DNA of 64,000 nt from Ashinkailepas kermadecensis (GCA_034440615.1 JAOTOM010004780.1:400854-464853), one strand, 5' to 3'. Positions 22,589 through 34,442 are shown, numbered from the stretch's first letter. Numbers and translations: made by a program. Notes: generated from the letters alone by a model not told the origin.

Positions 22589-22980
22589 GTGGGGAACCGG
22601 GTGTAGTGGCAGTGGCGGCCTCAGATGGGAGGTGGGATGCAGGGTCACGGACAGCCGGAATCAGATTCCATGGTCGTGCTCCAGAATGGATCCTGATAAT
22701 TTGTATTGCTCGCCATGCCACTTGTGATTGAAATATATCCATTACGCGACAACAAACGATCTTCGTGATCTTCGGCCTTTCTAACGATGTTTCAGTGGTT
22801 TAACCTGTCAACTTCCGTTGATGAAGTTCTGAAGTAAGATTATAGCGAGCACCAATCTGAAAGGAAAAGCATCGAACAAACGGACCTGTCTGCGTGCAGC
22901 TGCTCGCTTCTATGATTCTGCAATGCGCTTTTCAGGTTGTGATACTGTGATACCGTCTGGCCCTTGTACGTATGTTGCTG

Positions 22981-23139
22981 GTTGGTTATTGGTTTTACGA
23001 CACGTCGACCGTTGAGTCATGTAGCGTCGCTAATCTCTCACGCCGATTGGTCGCGGGCGAAGAATAGCGACAGGTGAGACTCGAACCCACAACCTTTCGA
23101 TTGTGAGACGAGCATCTTACCCCTAGACCACTCGTCCCC
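22981..23139 (-). mobile_element. tRNA-derived SINE, full-length copy
   Basis: Same family as 8330-8488, reverse orientation. It is flanked by the perfect 13-bp duplication ACGTATGTTGCTG (22968-22980 and 23140-23152). Confidence 0.94.
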
Positions 23140-23690
23140 ACGTATGTTGCTGTGGCCACGCTGTCCGGTGTATATATTTTGCCGTGATCACACTGTCCGA
23201 TGCTGTGGCCATGCTATCCGATTTATATCGGGTGCTGTGACCACACTGTCCGATGCATGTCCGATACTGTGGCCACACTGTCCGATGTATGTCCGATGCT
23301 GTGACCACACTGTCCGATGGATGTCCGATGCTTGTCCGATGCTGTGTCCACACTGTCCGATGTATGCCAGATGTTGTGTCCACATTGTCCGACGTATGTC
23401 CGATGCTGTGACCACACTGTCCCATGTATGTCCGATGCTGTGACCACACTGTCCGATATATGCCAGATGCTGTGTCCACATTGTCCGATGTATGTCCGAT
23501 GCTGTGTCCACATTGTCCGATGTATGCCAGATGCTGTGTCCGCACTGTCCGGCGTGTGTCCGATGCTGTGTCCACACTGTCCGATATATGCCAGATGCTG
23601 TGTCCACATTGTCAGATGTATGTCCGATGCTGTGGCCCCACTGTCGGGCGTGTGTCCGATGCTATGGCCACATTTACCCGGTGGTTTACG
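23140..23690. repeat. Minisatellite of GTCCGATGCTGTG units
   Basis: About 17 irregular units of 33 or 44 bases built from TGTCCGATGTATGTCCGATG and CTGTGTCCACACTG. ORFs (MYVRCCDHTV and so on) are artefacts. Confidence 0.9.
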
Positions 23691-24039
23691 CTGCCCAAGG
23701 CGGGGCATTTACCCGGTGGGTGAGGCGGGGCGGGGGGGATGTCAGGTATCTGGCTGATGTGCTGGTCTACTGTGTCGGTCGGCGCCGACACGGGTGGCCG
23801 GCGGCGGCCGTCTGTTCCGGCGTCTGGGTGCCGACGCGGCCGCCGCCGACCAGCCACGTCGACTGGCCTGTACGACTGCCAGCTCCGTGCCCATCCCCGT
23901 CGGCTGGCCTGCGCTGCGTAATTAGTCTCGTGTCGTGGCGGGCGTCTGGGTGTGGCCACTATTTGCCGCTCCGTTAGCCACGTGCTGAATCCCTGTCATT
24001 GGTACTGGCTGGGGAGCACTGTAAGTGCTTCGCCCCTGT

Positions 24040-24315
24040 GGCGCACAGGTCATGACCTCGCCGACACTCCACCACTTGTGATATCAGCGCGGGACGCTGA
24101 TCTCTGACCCGCAGGTCACGACCTCCCGATCCCTCACCACCTGTGCTGTCTGTGCGGGACACTGATCTCTTGTAACCCCCAGGTCACGACCTCCCGATCC
24201 CTCACCACCTGTACTGTCTGTGCGGGACACTGATCTCTTGTAACCCCCAGGCCACGACCTCCCGATCCCTCACCACCTGTACCGTTGACGCGGGACGCTG
24301 ATCTCTGACCCGCAG
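24040..24315 (+). repeat. 67-bp tandem array copying an acceptor and the start of the next exon
   Basis: Four units start at CAG|GTCACGACCTCCCGATCCC (about 24113, 24182 and 24249, with a more diverged one at 24046). The fifth position is the real exon (CAG|GTCATCACCTGCCCGACCCC). The downstream ~50 bases of each unit align with the first ~50 bases of the exon (CTGTCGGCGCGGGAGCTGATC-like against CTGTCTGTGCGGGACACTGATC). Confidence 0.85.
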
Positions 24316-24539
24316 GTCATCACCTGCCCGACCCCGCGCCGCCGGCGCTGTCGGCGCGGGAGCTCATCGAGGACGCGCTGGCGCGCGTGGCCACCGAGCA
24401 GCGTGTGTTGCGGGCGCGCGCGCGCCAGCTGCCGCCGCCGGCCGTGTTCGGCACGCCTCTGACGATGCTGGAGCCGCCTTGGCGGGTGGTGGCGGCCGCT
24501 GCGGCCGCCGCTGCCGCCGCCACGGCGGCCGGACATCAG
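24316..24539 (+). CDS. Exon 3 of the CAP-Gly gene (helical and poly-Ala segment)
   Basis: The acceptor is CCGCAG| (24313-24315) and the donor CATCAG|GTGAGG (24540). It enters with two bases that complete the phase-1 codon left by the exon ending at 22588 (G|GT, Gly) and leaves in phase 0. The peptide is HHLPDPAPPALSARELIEDA followed by a basic/Leu-rich helix (RVATEQRVLRARARQL), a short PPPAVFGTPLTMLEPPW, and a run of about ten alanines. No known domain is recognised. The phase fit and coding-like GC3 support it as part of the CAP-Gly gene. Confidence 0.65.
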
Positions 24540-27500
24540 GTGAGGGCAGGGGGCGTGAGGCGCCGTCACGCGTCACGCGGGCTGACTGGTGGCTCGTGAC
24601 GGTGCGACGGTCAGGTCGGTTCCCGTTTGGGGTGTGATGGATGCCGTGGTTTGCTGCCGTTCTGACTTGGCTTTGCATGCCGGGTGATTCGTGCGATATT
24701 ATTCTCCCTCGCGCTGTTTTGCGTGCTCGCGTGCAGGGTTTCGTGCATTTTGCGTGTGATTTGATATGATTGCTTGCTCTGTCTTTGAGAATCCTTCCCT
24801 TCACCCTGATGATCCATTCGGTTTTGAAAGCGAGTATCGATTAAAAAGACATACGGAACATATAGAAATTTGTTGATACTGCGACATAACATTCTTAGCA
24901 AGAAACCAAAGCCATCTGCTTACACCTGTAGCGTTGTATGACTGATCTAGAACTGCACCCAACTTAGCCTAGCATGGCTCGAAAATGGTAATAGCGAGGT
25001 AGGGAGGCAAATAAGCCAAGCTTCACGCCCCAGTTTTCACCACGTAATCTTGGATTCCTTCTGCAGTAGATGGCTTCAGTTCCAGCGTATCTTCTCGAAG
25101 TCATGATTTGTTTTGCATGGTGGCGATGTCCGCTTCTCCCCATGCTGTTTGTGCTGGCAGACATCACCACAACTGCCGCGCAGCCATCGGCTGGACAGAA
25201 ATGGTCCCCTTTGTTAGGTTGTTGGATATATACACGCTGCTTTTATGCAGCTAAATGCTGGTCAGGATTTAACGGTGGGTATTCCGTTCAGGTCATCCTA
25301 TGTCAGGTGCACGTCTCAAAGGGCAGGGACGAAAGGCCGGGAAGGGCATGCGAGGCGATTAGGATGGGGATGAAAGGCGGTCAAGAAGGGGATGAAAGGC
25401 TGTCAGGAAAGGGATGAAAGGCGGTCGGGAAGGAGACGAAAGGCGTTCAGCGCACTCCCGTCTGAAATGGTGACGTGGCGTGCCGTACCGAAATAGCCGC
25501 ACTGAACTACAGCCGTCCCGAAGGCACCGCCGATATACAGGCATTCCGCCGTCCGCCTGACTGAAGATGCGGTTCCTCCTACCTTCAGTGGTGCGTGACT
25601 GAGAGGTTTATCCGGGAGGGGGGAGGGGGGTTGGCAGCTGATTTGGTTGCTGACTCAGCCCAGCTGGTCAGCGTTGGGGGCGGGGTCTCCGTCATGCTCA
25701 GCTGGCACGGACCGCTGCGCCGGCCTGGCTTTGTCACCTTCCCTCGGCTCCCCTCCCATATTTATCGGCCGAGGCAACTGGTGTCGGGACGGCGAGCTGG
25801 ACGCTGGCCCCAGGAGACGCGTGGCTGGTCCGGCACTTGGCAGCGGCAGGGATCGGTACTCCTGCTGCTGGGCGGTATTGACCAGTTAGTGCTCAGCAGA
25901 CTGCGCTCGGTTCGTGTGGCGACAGGAGCGCGGCGTGACGGACGCAGTTGCTGGCGTCCCAAGCAATCGGCAATCGGTCATGTGGCAGTCATTTCAGAGG
26001 TGTTTCGTACACGTGGTCTGCACATGGTCGCTGGAAATAACCTGATTGGTATGGAGCAGATAATGGAAACAACAGCGAGGTGCGTGCCTGTTGAGTTCCC
26101 TACCAGTGCATTTACAAAAATATCCGGGACTTTTTTTGTGACTCGAGGGCGGCGTGTTGCCTCTGCGCAGGAAGGTCGTCTCTTTTGATCGCTTCCACGT
26201 GGCACGTGAATTATGTTGAAGTTCCCAGACGAGCGACAAAGCAAATCTACATGGGCCGCGAATTAGCGTTTGTTTGCATTCAGTGACGAATCATGTGGGT
26301 TAGGCACCGGGCCAAAGCTGGCAGTTTTTGTTGGCGGAGGCGTCTGCCTGCAGACCGCTGACATGTGCTGTAGTATGCGTGTGGTCTCCACGGACATGCA
26401 CGGTCGGCGCACTCAGGTGCGTCCCTCCCGAATGAGTCCCGACTAATCACTGCAGAAGAGTTGTTTGGAGGTCTCGTCCCATGACCAGCTCAGTCTTGTG
26501 AAAGAGGGGTGTCTCAGGTCGGATCCTGAGCTGCACGGATGTATTTTTGCGTTCCACTTCCGGGATATGAGTATGAAATTTCGACAAAGATATCAGATAT
26601 AATGAGTGTACTTTTGCTGTAAAACAAACTCAATGATCACGATTATTGCCCACAGTTTGTCTGCACCGCATTGCTAATGGTTATTTAAATGGTTGTTAAC
26701 AGCGCAGCCACATGAGGTCATTGCTATTCGCACTGTGAAACGTCTTGGTGTACAAAATGCACGGGACCCTGTTTTTCCTTCCACCACCTGTCCCGAGTTC
26801 GCATGGATGAATGGGTGTGTTGCAGCGCAAGTTGCCCGGGTCGTTCCAAGTCGCGCGTTTGTGGCGTGGCTGTGTTTGCGCAGGTCCGGAGCGTGATGCC
26901 GATGCGGTGTGGCGTGAATTGCCGCTTGTCGCGGTGTGTGTTGGAGGTGTGCAGCTCGCCGCTGCCGCGATGGTGCTGCACCCTGCTAGCCCGTTTGTGA
27001 CTGCTGCTTAGATGCAGTGACTTGCCTGCCCCAGTTCAGCGCGCCCCAGTGCGCCGCGCCCGACTAACACCAACGTCGCCACAGAGCACCGGGCGAAGTC
27101 ATGACTACCAATGGTGTCAAATCCCTACCCAATCACGAGCAGGGAGCCGAAATTTCACGGTTATTTGGGTAGCGACACTCAGCCAAGCGTAATTTCCGCT
27201 CTTACCTCGCACGAGTAGCTGCCTATCTCACCTTTATCTTTTGAAATATGGAAATGTAGGATAGAGATCGAAGAGAACGTTGCGCAGGTGCACGGAAGTA
27301 TGTCTGCGAAGCGCCAGTACACGAAAAATGCGCTTGGAGATAGACGTTACCTATTATTGCGTTGACTGACTTCTTTATCACATACAATTGTGCTGCATCA
27401 CGGGTCTGGATCATTTTTTTCTCCAGTTTTGTTCAGAATTGTTCACTCCTACATCACGTTTTCAGTGCAAATTTTCTACTCTGACACCGTGATCGGAGAG

Positions 27501-27751
27501 CGCCCTTAAATCCGAATAGTTAACTAAATAATGTTACGTCCAAGTGTCGTCCCTGCCGGAGGTGGGGCCGGCCGCGACCCCGGTCACGTGACTGCGTCGG
27601 GTGCTCTGTGACGCCGCTACTGTGCCCGGTGTGCTCTCTCGCCAGGCAGCGTGCCGTGCCGACGTGTGCGTGTGTGTCGTTAGCCACTAACTTCGCCAGT
27701 TGATGCGCCCCTAAACCCCAATAACACTAACTTCGCCCCGCCGCCACAGAG
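24540..27751. other. Intron or spacer, no clear gene
   Basis: Mostly unique sequence. A short irregular array of GGGATGAAAGGCGGTCAGG units lies at 25320-25450. No exon with a supported domain was found. ORFs such as 25595-26188 have no splice context or recognisable motif. Confidence 0.35.
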
Positions 27752-27811
27752 AGCCGCCCGCCGCCGACCGCCCACCTGCCACCTGGCGGCGACGTGACGC
27801 AACTGAAGCAG
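27752..27811 (+). CDS. Candidate small in-phase exon (20 codons)
   Basis: A segment after CACAGAG| and before CAG|GTGGGTG reads SRPPPTAHLPPGGDVTQLKQ. It is phase 0 at both ends, so it could follow the phase-0 exon ending at 24539. Alternative AG positions two bases away give a stop, so only one reading works. The support is phase and donor quality only; it could be chance in GC-rich sequence. Confidence 0.3.
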
Positions 27812-28174
27812 GTGGGTGACCTTGACCGGCGTGCTGCCGCCAGGCCGGCGGAGCTTAGCTGCGGTTAGCTGTGGATGTGGCGGTGGGGTCGGACAGGGGT
27901 GGTGTGGCTGAAGGGGATGGGGGTTGTGTGCGCCGGGCGACACGACGGTGTAACACGTGGGTGCAACCCGTTGAACACGTTGAAATTCGGCAGTGAAGGT
28001 GCAAAATGACAGGACAGGATGAGACAAATGCCTGCATCTTAATTTATAGTTGTATGCTTTTACTTCCAACTTCGATGGTCTGTTGCGCTCTCATTCCATT
28101 TTCTCTATGCATATTAGCTGAACATCGGCTGAATCCCTTTGCTTTCAGGTCCTTTATACTTTCTGAGTACGAAC

Positions 28175-28345
28175 TTTATGCTCTTTTACGACACATTCGA
28201 CTGTTAGGACATATAGCGTCGCCAACCTGTCACGTTGATTGGCTGCGGGTAGACTCGGTGATCCTATCGTTTGCGGGATTCGAGCACGCGATCGTGCGAT
28301 CAAGAGCCGAGCGCCGTACCGATCGAGCTACCGTGACATCCTTTC
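28175..28345 (-). mobile_element. SINE with the same body but a different tRNA head
   Basis: Read on the minus strand, the body (CCAATCAACGTGACAGGTTGGCGACGCTATATG) and the tail (GTCGTAAAAGAGC) match the other SINEs. The head is different, with A box TAGCTCGATCGGTACGGCGC and B box GTGCTCGAATCCC, closer to a Lys/Arg-type tRNA. CTTTCTGA occurs just beyond both ends and may be a decayed target-site duplication. Confidence 0.7.
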
Positions 28346-28619
28346 TGAACACTACTCGTCTCTGCAATTGTATTTCGCAGTCGTATTCACGCTAAGGTGT
28401 AAAGTTTATCGTTCAATCTGCAACATGTACGATGAATTTGAAGAATTTTGTTGGAATTTGATGCCGAATTGAAAATGAATTTGGGCAGTGTGGGTGGGCA
28501 GGGAGGATGCCGTCGTGACTAGGCAATGCGATTATTTTGCCTGCTGCGGTCAAGCTGGGTCGGACGGCGCCGGCTCGCTTGCTAGACTGCGGCTGAGGCG
28601 GAGCGCACTGAATCGGCAG

Positions 28620-28955
28620 CTGCCTCCGGCAAGACGCACGAGGTCGGCAGCTGCCTCCGGCGAGACGACACGAGGTCGGCATCTGCCTCCGGCTGTCTAT
28701 GTGGTGTTCGATATGCTTGTGGTGGCATGGTTAAAACAGGTGCGTTCGTGGCGGTGGGCGGCCCAGGCGACACGTCGGCAACAAAGTCCGTTACTACCAT
28801 GCCCAGTGTCGGCGCGGAGATCTGGAGCGGCGCACCTCCCGATCTCGCCAGCTGGATGCTCCGGGCGAAGGCCGGCAACAAAGTCCGTCACTACCATGCC
28901 CAGTGTCGGCGCGGAGATCTGGAGCGGCGCACCTCCCGATCTCGCCAGCTGGAGG
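28620..28955. repeat. Short duplications (24-bp repeats and a ~79-bp direct repeat)
   Basis: GGCAGCTGCCTCCGGC-type units lie at 28615-28695. An ~79-bp segment (AACAAAGTCCGTTACTACCA ... CTCGCCAGCTGGA) at 28779-28856 is repeated at 28877-28953. Confidence 0.85.
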
Positions 28956-29294
28956 CATGTGCGCTGTGTGCGTGCTGTTCAGGGTTCCGTCTTCCGCGTG
29001 TGCTAGCGAGCCGCCTGCACCGACGGCCGTTTTACGCGCCACGCGTCAAGTGTGCCGGGACCGTGGGGACGCGGCCGACCGCCGTCGAGGCCACTGCCAG
29101 CGGGTGCCGCACAGGTGTTGTGCCGGCGAGCGACACCGACTTTCCTCGTTCGCGCCACATGGTGCGCGTGTTGGCGCGGGAGTGTGCCGCCTCCGCGCCG
29201 CGCCGGGAGGCGAGCCTGCTGAGACTCGGACGGACTGTGCGACCGGGTGCGGTGAACAGTGGCGCAGTGTCAGACGGTCAGTGTATGCTCCTCT

Positions 29295-29605
29295 GCCAAC
29301 TCGCCGCCAACTCGCCGCCAACTCACTGCCAATTCACTGCCAACTCAGGGGACGAGTGGTCTAGGGGTAAGATGCTCGTCTCACAATCGAAAGGTTGTGG
29401 GTTCGAGTCTCACCTGTCGCTACTCTTCGCCCACGACCAATCGGCGTGAGAGATTGGCGACGCTACATGACTCAACGGTCGACGTGTCGTAAAACCAATA
29501 ACCAACCAACCACTGCCAACTCACTGCCAACTCACTGCCAACTCACTGCCAGCTCACTGCCAGCTCACTGCCAGCTCACTGCCAACTCACTGCCAACCCA
29601 CTGGC
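29295..29605. repeat. 11-bp minisatellite (AACTCACTGCC) interrupted by a SINE
   Basis: The array of CACTGCCAACTCACTGCCAA resumes unchanged after the SINE at 29347-29510, so the SINE inserted into an existing array. Confidence 0.9.
29347..29508 (+). mobile_element. tRNA-derived SINE copy within a minisatellite
   Basis: Full-length member of the 8330 family (head GGGGACGAGTGGTCTAGGGG, B box GGTTCGAGTCTCACC, AACC tail). It is flanked by ACTGCCAACTCA on both sides; this fits a target-site duplication, but the array repeats make it ambiguous. Confidence 0.9.
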
Positions 29606-30334
29606 ACGATCGGATCCTCCAGGCAACTTGCAAGCTTCCCGGTCTTTTCATATCCAACCTGTGACCTTTCGTCGGATGTTTATCTCAACGTCTGGCTGTT
29701 GAACCGCGGAGCAGAAGACAGCCCCAGCTGACTTTTCCCGGCACGTGAAGAGCTAAAGAGGATGCAGAATTAGGATCAAAAGCCGGATGTATATCCCATG
29801 CGCCGTACAACCAATGCAGCTGACATACATTCAGACTCAAATAACTGGACGCCGGTAGTTTTGCGGTGGACCTGATGGTATCTGAGAGCGAAGTCCTGGG
29901 GTTTGATTTGCGCCAGCTGGTTTTTGTCGCTACAGTTGAGCGTGAGAAGACAGTGGCGCGATTTCGCGTATGCAGCCAAGTGTGTGGGAAGTAAACCCTT
30001 CTAGCCCGACTAAGCATCCAATCCGGCTTTGTCCCATGCCTGTCAGTGGCTTTGCATCGTTTACACATCCCTTCCAACATTAATACCTCGAGCAGGTCGA
30101 CGCTGAACCACACGGAGGCTGCCATCAGTCATGTTGGCGTCCACCACCTGCCGACCACCTCTTCCACTTGTTACGGAGCTGAGCCCGTGGCCCCCGGTGT
30201 CGGGCCGGCTTCGGTTCCGGTCTCAGTCTCAATTTCAGTCTCAATAATCGGGCAGCCTGCTAGTCCGGCATTGTCTCAATAATTCAGGGGCGGTTCTGCC
30301 TTCCTCCTGCTACTCTGACTGCGGAACATCAGTC

Positions 30335-30770
30335 GGCAGCCGCCGCCACCATCCGCGGAACACCCGCCACCATCCGCGATACACTCGCCACCGTCCGTGG
30401 GACACCCGCTACCGTCCGCGGAACACCCGCCACCGTCCGCGAAACACCCGCCACCGTCCGCGGAACACCCGCCACCGCCCGCGGAACACCCGCCACCGTC
30501 CGCGGAACACCCGCCACCGCCCGCGGAACACCCGTCACCCTCCGCGGAACGCCCGCCACCATCCGCGGAACACCCGCCACCCTCCGCGGAACGCCCGCCA
30601 CCGTCCGCGGAACACCCGTCACCCTCCGCGGAACACCCGCCACCGTCCGCGGAACACCCGTCACCCTCCGCGGAACACCCGCCACCGTCCGCGGAACACC
30701 CGTCACCCTCCGCGGAACGCCCGCCACCGTCCGCGGAACACCCGCCACGGTCCGCGCCAGCTCAGCCTGG
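30335..30770. repeat. 21-bp minisatellite (CGCGGAACACCCGCCACCGTC)
   Basis: About 20 units with a period of 21, so all frames are open on both strands (PPSAEHP / ATVRGTP / VAGVPRT). It could conceivably lie in a proline-rich exon of the surrounding gene, but no pair of good splice sites supports that. Confidence 0.9.
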
Positions 30771-31034
30771 AGGCGCCACCGCCACACACGTGACCTGACC
30801 TGACGTGTCACTGGTGGCTGCTGACTGGGGATGGCGATGTTTGTTGTAGTCGGCCCCGGTGTGTGGGTCAGGCAGTGCGTCCACCAGTGGCGCTGTCTGC
30901 GGCTGTCTGCGTGACGGGTGGATGACGAACGGGTGTCGCGTTTTAGGGCAAGCAGTGTGTCCCATCATAGGCAGGCAGCGTGATCGGTCATCGAGCTGTC
31001 AATTGATCCGTCGTGGAGCAGGCGGTGTGGCTCG

Positions 31035-31410
31035 TCATTGATATTAAGGTGGTAGCGCGGCCCGTCAGTCACAAGGAGCCGACGCTGTGACCGGTCATTG
31101 ATATTGAGGTGGCAGCTATGATCCGCCATTGATATTGAGGTGGTAGCGTGGCCCGTCAGTCACAAGGAGCCGACGCTGTGACCGGCCATTGATATTGAGG
31201 TGGCAGCTATGATCCGCCATTGATATTGAGGTGGCAGCGTGATCCGTCATTGATATTGAGGTGGCAGCTATGATCCGTCATTGATATTGAGGTGGCAGCT
31301 ATGATCCGTGATTGATATTGAGGTGGCAGCTATGATCCGTCATTGATATTGAGGTGGCAGCGTGATCCGTCATTGATATTGAGGTGGCAGCTATGATCCG
31401 TGATTGTTAC
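31035..31410. repeat. ~31-bp minisatellite (CATTGATATTGAGGTGGCAG)
   Basis: About eleven units of CATTGATATTGAGGTGGCAG + CTATGATCCGT with some longer variants near 31060-31190. Confidence 0.9.
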
Positions 31411-32480
31411 GGAGCCGGAATTGTCACTCGCCATTGATGTTAAGATGGCAGGGTTACTTGCTATGGGGCGGAGGCAGTATTCATCGTCATGGAATGGGCA
31501 GTATGACGCGCCAGTGAGCTGGCAGTGTAACTCATGGTGGAGGGGAGGAGGGGGGAGTCAGTGTGCCCAGTCATGGGGCTGGCAGGTGACTCGTCGTAGG
31601 GCCGGTTGTGTGGCGATCACATGCAAGATTCGACACCCACGAACGCTGGACGTTGGCCAGTTTGAGCATCAGGAACGTCGTGGTTTTGCTTCCGTGGTTG
31701 CACTGCAGCGTCTGTTTTTGAACGGTAACGGATACGGTTGCGGTGGTTTCGGGTATCTAACATGCATGTCACCATGTCGAAACTCCCCACCACGTAGCAG
31801 CTGACATGATGCATCAGATGTAGGTTTGTGCTATCAGGCCATTGCGAAGGAGCAAAGCCATCTTGAAGAGCCGAGTCGTTTGGGGACTGGGTTGACGTCC
31901 ACCCTGAACGACGATTCAGTGCGACAGGTGTTCCACAAGTCGTCCCCAGTCTGGATCGCCAGCGATGTGGCGTCGTATGCAGTCGTTACATGCACCAGGG
32001 TGCAATCGTACCACAGAACATCACCGCGGTCCTGAAGCAATACCTCCAGCTCGTGTCGGCGAAAGGTGATCGGCCGATATTCGGAAACCAAGCGATAAAT
32101 ATGGTATATTTGCGGCTTTGCGAGGCGTTCGGTTCGATGCATTCGTACACTGTTCGCCATATAGATCCATAGACATAGGTCTGATCAGGAACACTCCGGC
32201 TCGGTGGGATCCCCGGTGTGCAGGCACTAGTTTACACCGGCTTGTGCTGTCTCAGCGACTCCCGCTGGAATGCTTGGGTAGGAAAATGACACATGTGGGG
32301 TCAGCGGCAATATTCCGAGCCTTGTACTGAGGGCGAGCGCCGTCCTCGTCATCTGCCCCCCCCTCCCCCCGGAGGTGTTCCGATGTTCTGTGCTGTTAGT
32401 GCAATGCCAGTCCCGGCTGGCATGGTCTCGCTACGGCTTCGTCTCCCATCAATCGTCAGTTCGCTGCCCTGGCTCTGCAC
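31411..32480. other. Spacer, no gene seen
   Basis: Unique sequence. Short ORFs on both strands lack splice context or recognised motifs. Confidence 0.3.
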
Positions 32481-32935
32481 GACTGGTCTGGCCAGTGACT
32501 GGCCAGACTGAGACCAGTGACCAGACTGAGACCAATGACTGGTCAGTGACGAGCCTCGGCTGAGACCAGTGACCAGTGACGGGTTAGACTGAGACCAATG
32601 ACCAGTGACGAGCCAGAATGAGCCCAGTGACCGGACTGTGACTGACAAGGGACAGGCCTCGACTGAGGCCAGTGACCAGTGGTTGATCAGCGACGGGCCC
32701 CGACTGAGACTGTCCGTCAGTCTCGCCTCTCGGCGATCCGATGTTGGTCCTGCTCTGGTCTAGTCAGTTCTGGTCGCATTCGCGTCACCCGCGACTGGTC
32801 TCGGTCACGGTCTCCATGACTGGTATCCGTGACTGGCCTCCATGACTAGTCTCCATGACTGGTCTGCGTGACTGGTCTCCGTGACTGGTCTCCATGACTG
32901 GTCTCGATGACTGGTCGTGTTGTTGTCCTGTGGCC
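32480..32935. repeat. Irregular GACTGGTC / CTGAGACCAGTGAC repeat
   Basis: Interleaved short units (CTGAGACCAGTGACCAGTGA and CATGACTGGTCTCCGTGACT) with no fixed period. Confidence 0.8.
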
Positions 32936-33093
32936 TTGCGTCAGTCCGGTCTCGCCCGAGTCTCAATAGTCTGGTCGCGGTTTAGTCTGGCCGTCCCGGC
33001 ACCGGCTTGGACGGTGTGATCGCGACTTCACCCCGCCGCGGTCGGCCGTCGCCGCCTGCTCGGCCGACGCGCCGAGTCTCGCCGCGCCGCGCC

Positions 33094-33570
33094 TCACAGG
33101 TCGAACAGGCAGTTCTGGGGCACGTTGGTGCCCCTGTTGGGCTCCACGTCCAGGTCGCGGCCGTCGCCGACGGCCGCCTGGATGCGGTCCTCGATGTCGT
33201 CGACGTCGGCGTGCACGTGGTGCGCCAGCCAGGCGGCCACCGACAGGAGCGCGGCGCCGGCGACCAGCGCGCGCCGGTCCTTGTCGTGCACGTGGTAGAA
33301 GTCGAAGCCGGCCGGGTCTGCCGGCACGTACTGCAGCACCACGTCGCGCTCCTGCACCAGCGCGCGCAGCTCGGCGCGCAGCCCGTCGCCGGCGCCGGCC
33401 AGCGCCAGCTGCGCGAACTGCGCGGGCAGCTGCTGCGGCCCGAAGAGGTTGACCAGCCGGCACGGCGACATCGGCTCCACCAGGCCGCTGTCGCTGAACA
33501 CGACGGCGGACAGGCCGGCGTCGCACCAGTCCTCCTCCCAGTGGCGCACGCCCGCCACCAGGTTGCTGAC
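33094..33570 (-). CDS. Terminal exon of a Tudor-like domain protein (gene B)
   Basis: On the minus strand the exon begins after CCGCCGCAG| at 33570 in phase 0 and ends with TGA at 33094-33096 (158 codons). The peptide reads VSNLVAGVRHWEEDWCDAGL, then SAVVFSDSGLVEPMSPCRLV, followed by QQLPAQFAQLALAG, ERDVVLQY and HDKDRRALVAGAALLSVAAW. This fits the pattern of an extended Tudor domain (W-x-A-x-V ... F-x-D-x-G ... L-P-x-Q-x-x-x-x-x-L, then a nuclease-like fold segment ending in a helix). Such domains usually bind methylated arginine or lysine, often in germline RNA granules. The assignment rests on motif reading alone. It lies in reverse orientation between exons of the CAP-Gly/HOIL-1-like locus. 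Confidence 0.6.
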   Translation of the reverse strand, partial: VSNLVAGVRHWEEDWCDAGLSAVVFSDSGLVEPMSPCRLVNLFGPQQLPAQFAQLALAGAGDGLRAELRALVQERDVVLQYVPADPAGFDFYHVHDKDRRALVAGAALLSVAAWLAHHVHADVDDIEDRIQAAVGDGRDLDVEPNRGTNVPQNCLFDL

Positions 33571-33944
33571 CTGCGGCGGCGCGGGGGTCAGTGGTGGCGC
33601 GTCGCACTCGGCGCGGCAGTGCCCCTGGTGCCGACTGGCCAGACGGCACGCGGTGTCGCCGTCTCGCTCAGTTGCCGTGTTTGCTCTGCATGCGTTGTTA
33701 AGCTGCTGACCTCCCATGTGGTCGCACGTGGCTATAGAACTTCGTGCTACCGCTACAAAACACAAAGCTTCTACAGTGTCTTGAACCTCATTTTCCGGCA
33801 AGGGAAGGCTGCCAGACCAAGACGCCAAAACCCACCATCTCGTCGATGGAAGTTAACAAAAACAAAACAAAACAAAAGAACGTAGGAGTGTGAACATAGG
33901 AAATGCTAGCAACAACCCAGACAGCTGAACACGCCGTGGCGTCG

Positions 33945-34220
33945 GCACCCGTGGCGACCGACACCCGTGGCGACCGGCACCCGTGGCGACCGGCACCCAT
34001 GGCGACCGGCACCCGTGGCGACCGGCACCTGTGGCGACCGGCACCCATGGCGACAGGCACCTGTGGCGATCGGCACCCGTGGCGACCGGCACCAGTGGCG
34101 ACCGGCACCCGTGGCGACCGGCACCCGTGGCGACCGGCACCCGTGGCTACCGGCACCCATGGCGACCGGCACCCGTGGCGACCGGCACCCATGGCGACCA
34201 GCAGCCATGGCGACCGGCAG
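33945..34220. repeat. 15-bp minisatellite in the intron of gene B
   Basis: The unit GTGGCGACCGGCACC repeats about 18 times. The 15-base period leaves every frame open (RHPWRPAP / GRHGCRSP), so the long ORFs over it are not evidence for coding. Confidence 0.95.
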
Positions 34221-34256
34221 CGACAAGAGGCGCGCGTCGCCGCCGGCCGCGCTGAC

Positions 34257-34442
34257 CTCGGCCTCGTCGTCGTCGTAGTCGTCGATGTTGCGCGGCAGCT
34301 GGCGGCGGTAGTACTGGCAGTAGTGCTGCTCCTTGTCCAAGTAGACGCCGCCGGCGCCCGAGTCGGACACGTCCAGCGCGCAGTAGATGTCCGCCTTGAG
34401 CTGGCGGCCGCCGCCGGACGCCATGCCGTCGCCGTAGCCGGC
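34257..34442 (-). CDS. Upstream exon of the Tudor-like gene (gene B)
   Basis: On the minus strand it follows CACACAG| and begins at 34442. It ends GCCGAG|GTCAGC (donor at 34256), phase 0 on both sides, so it joins in frame to the exon at 33570. The peptide includes RQLKADIYCALDVSDSGAGG, YLDKEQHYCQYYRRQLPRNI and the acidic end DDYDDDEAE. No family is recognised in this part. The intron to the next exon contains a 15-bp minisatellite that starts about 40 bases from the donor. Confidence 0.55.

Noticed and set aside
17425..24539. Complete CYLD gene
   Set aside because: Only one CAP-Gly domain was found and there is no USP catalytic domain in the window, so the exons are called CYLD-like only.
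24316..24539. Transmembrane segment in the alanine run
   Set aside because: The run is short, almost only alanine and flanked by no typical boundary; it is more likely a codon-repeat expansion (GCC/GCG).
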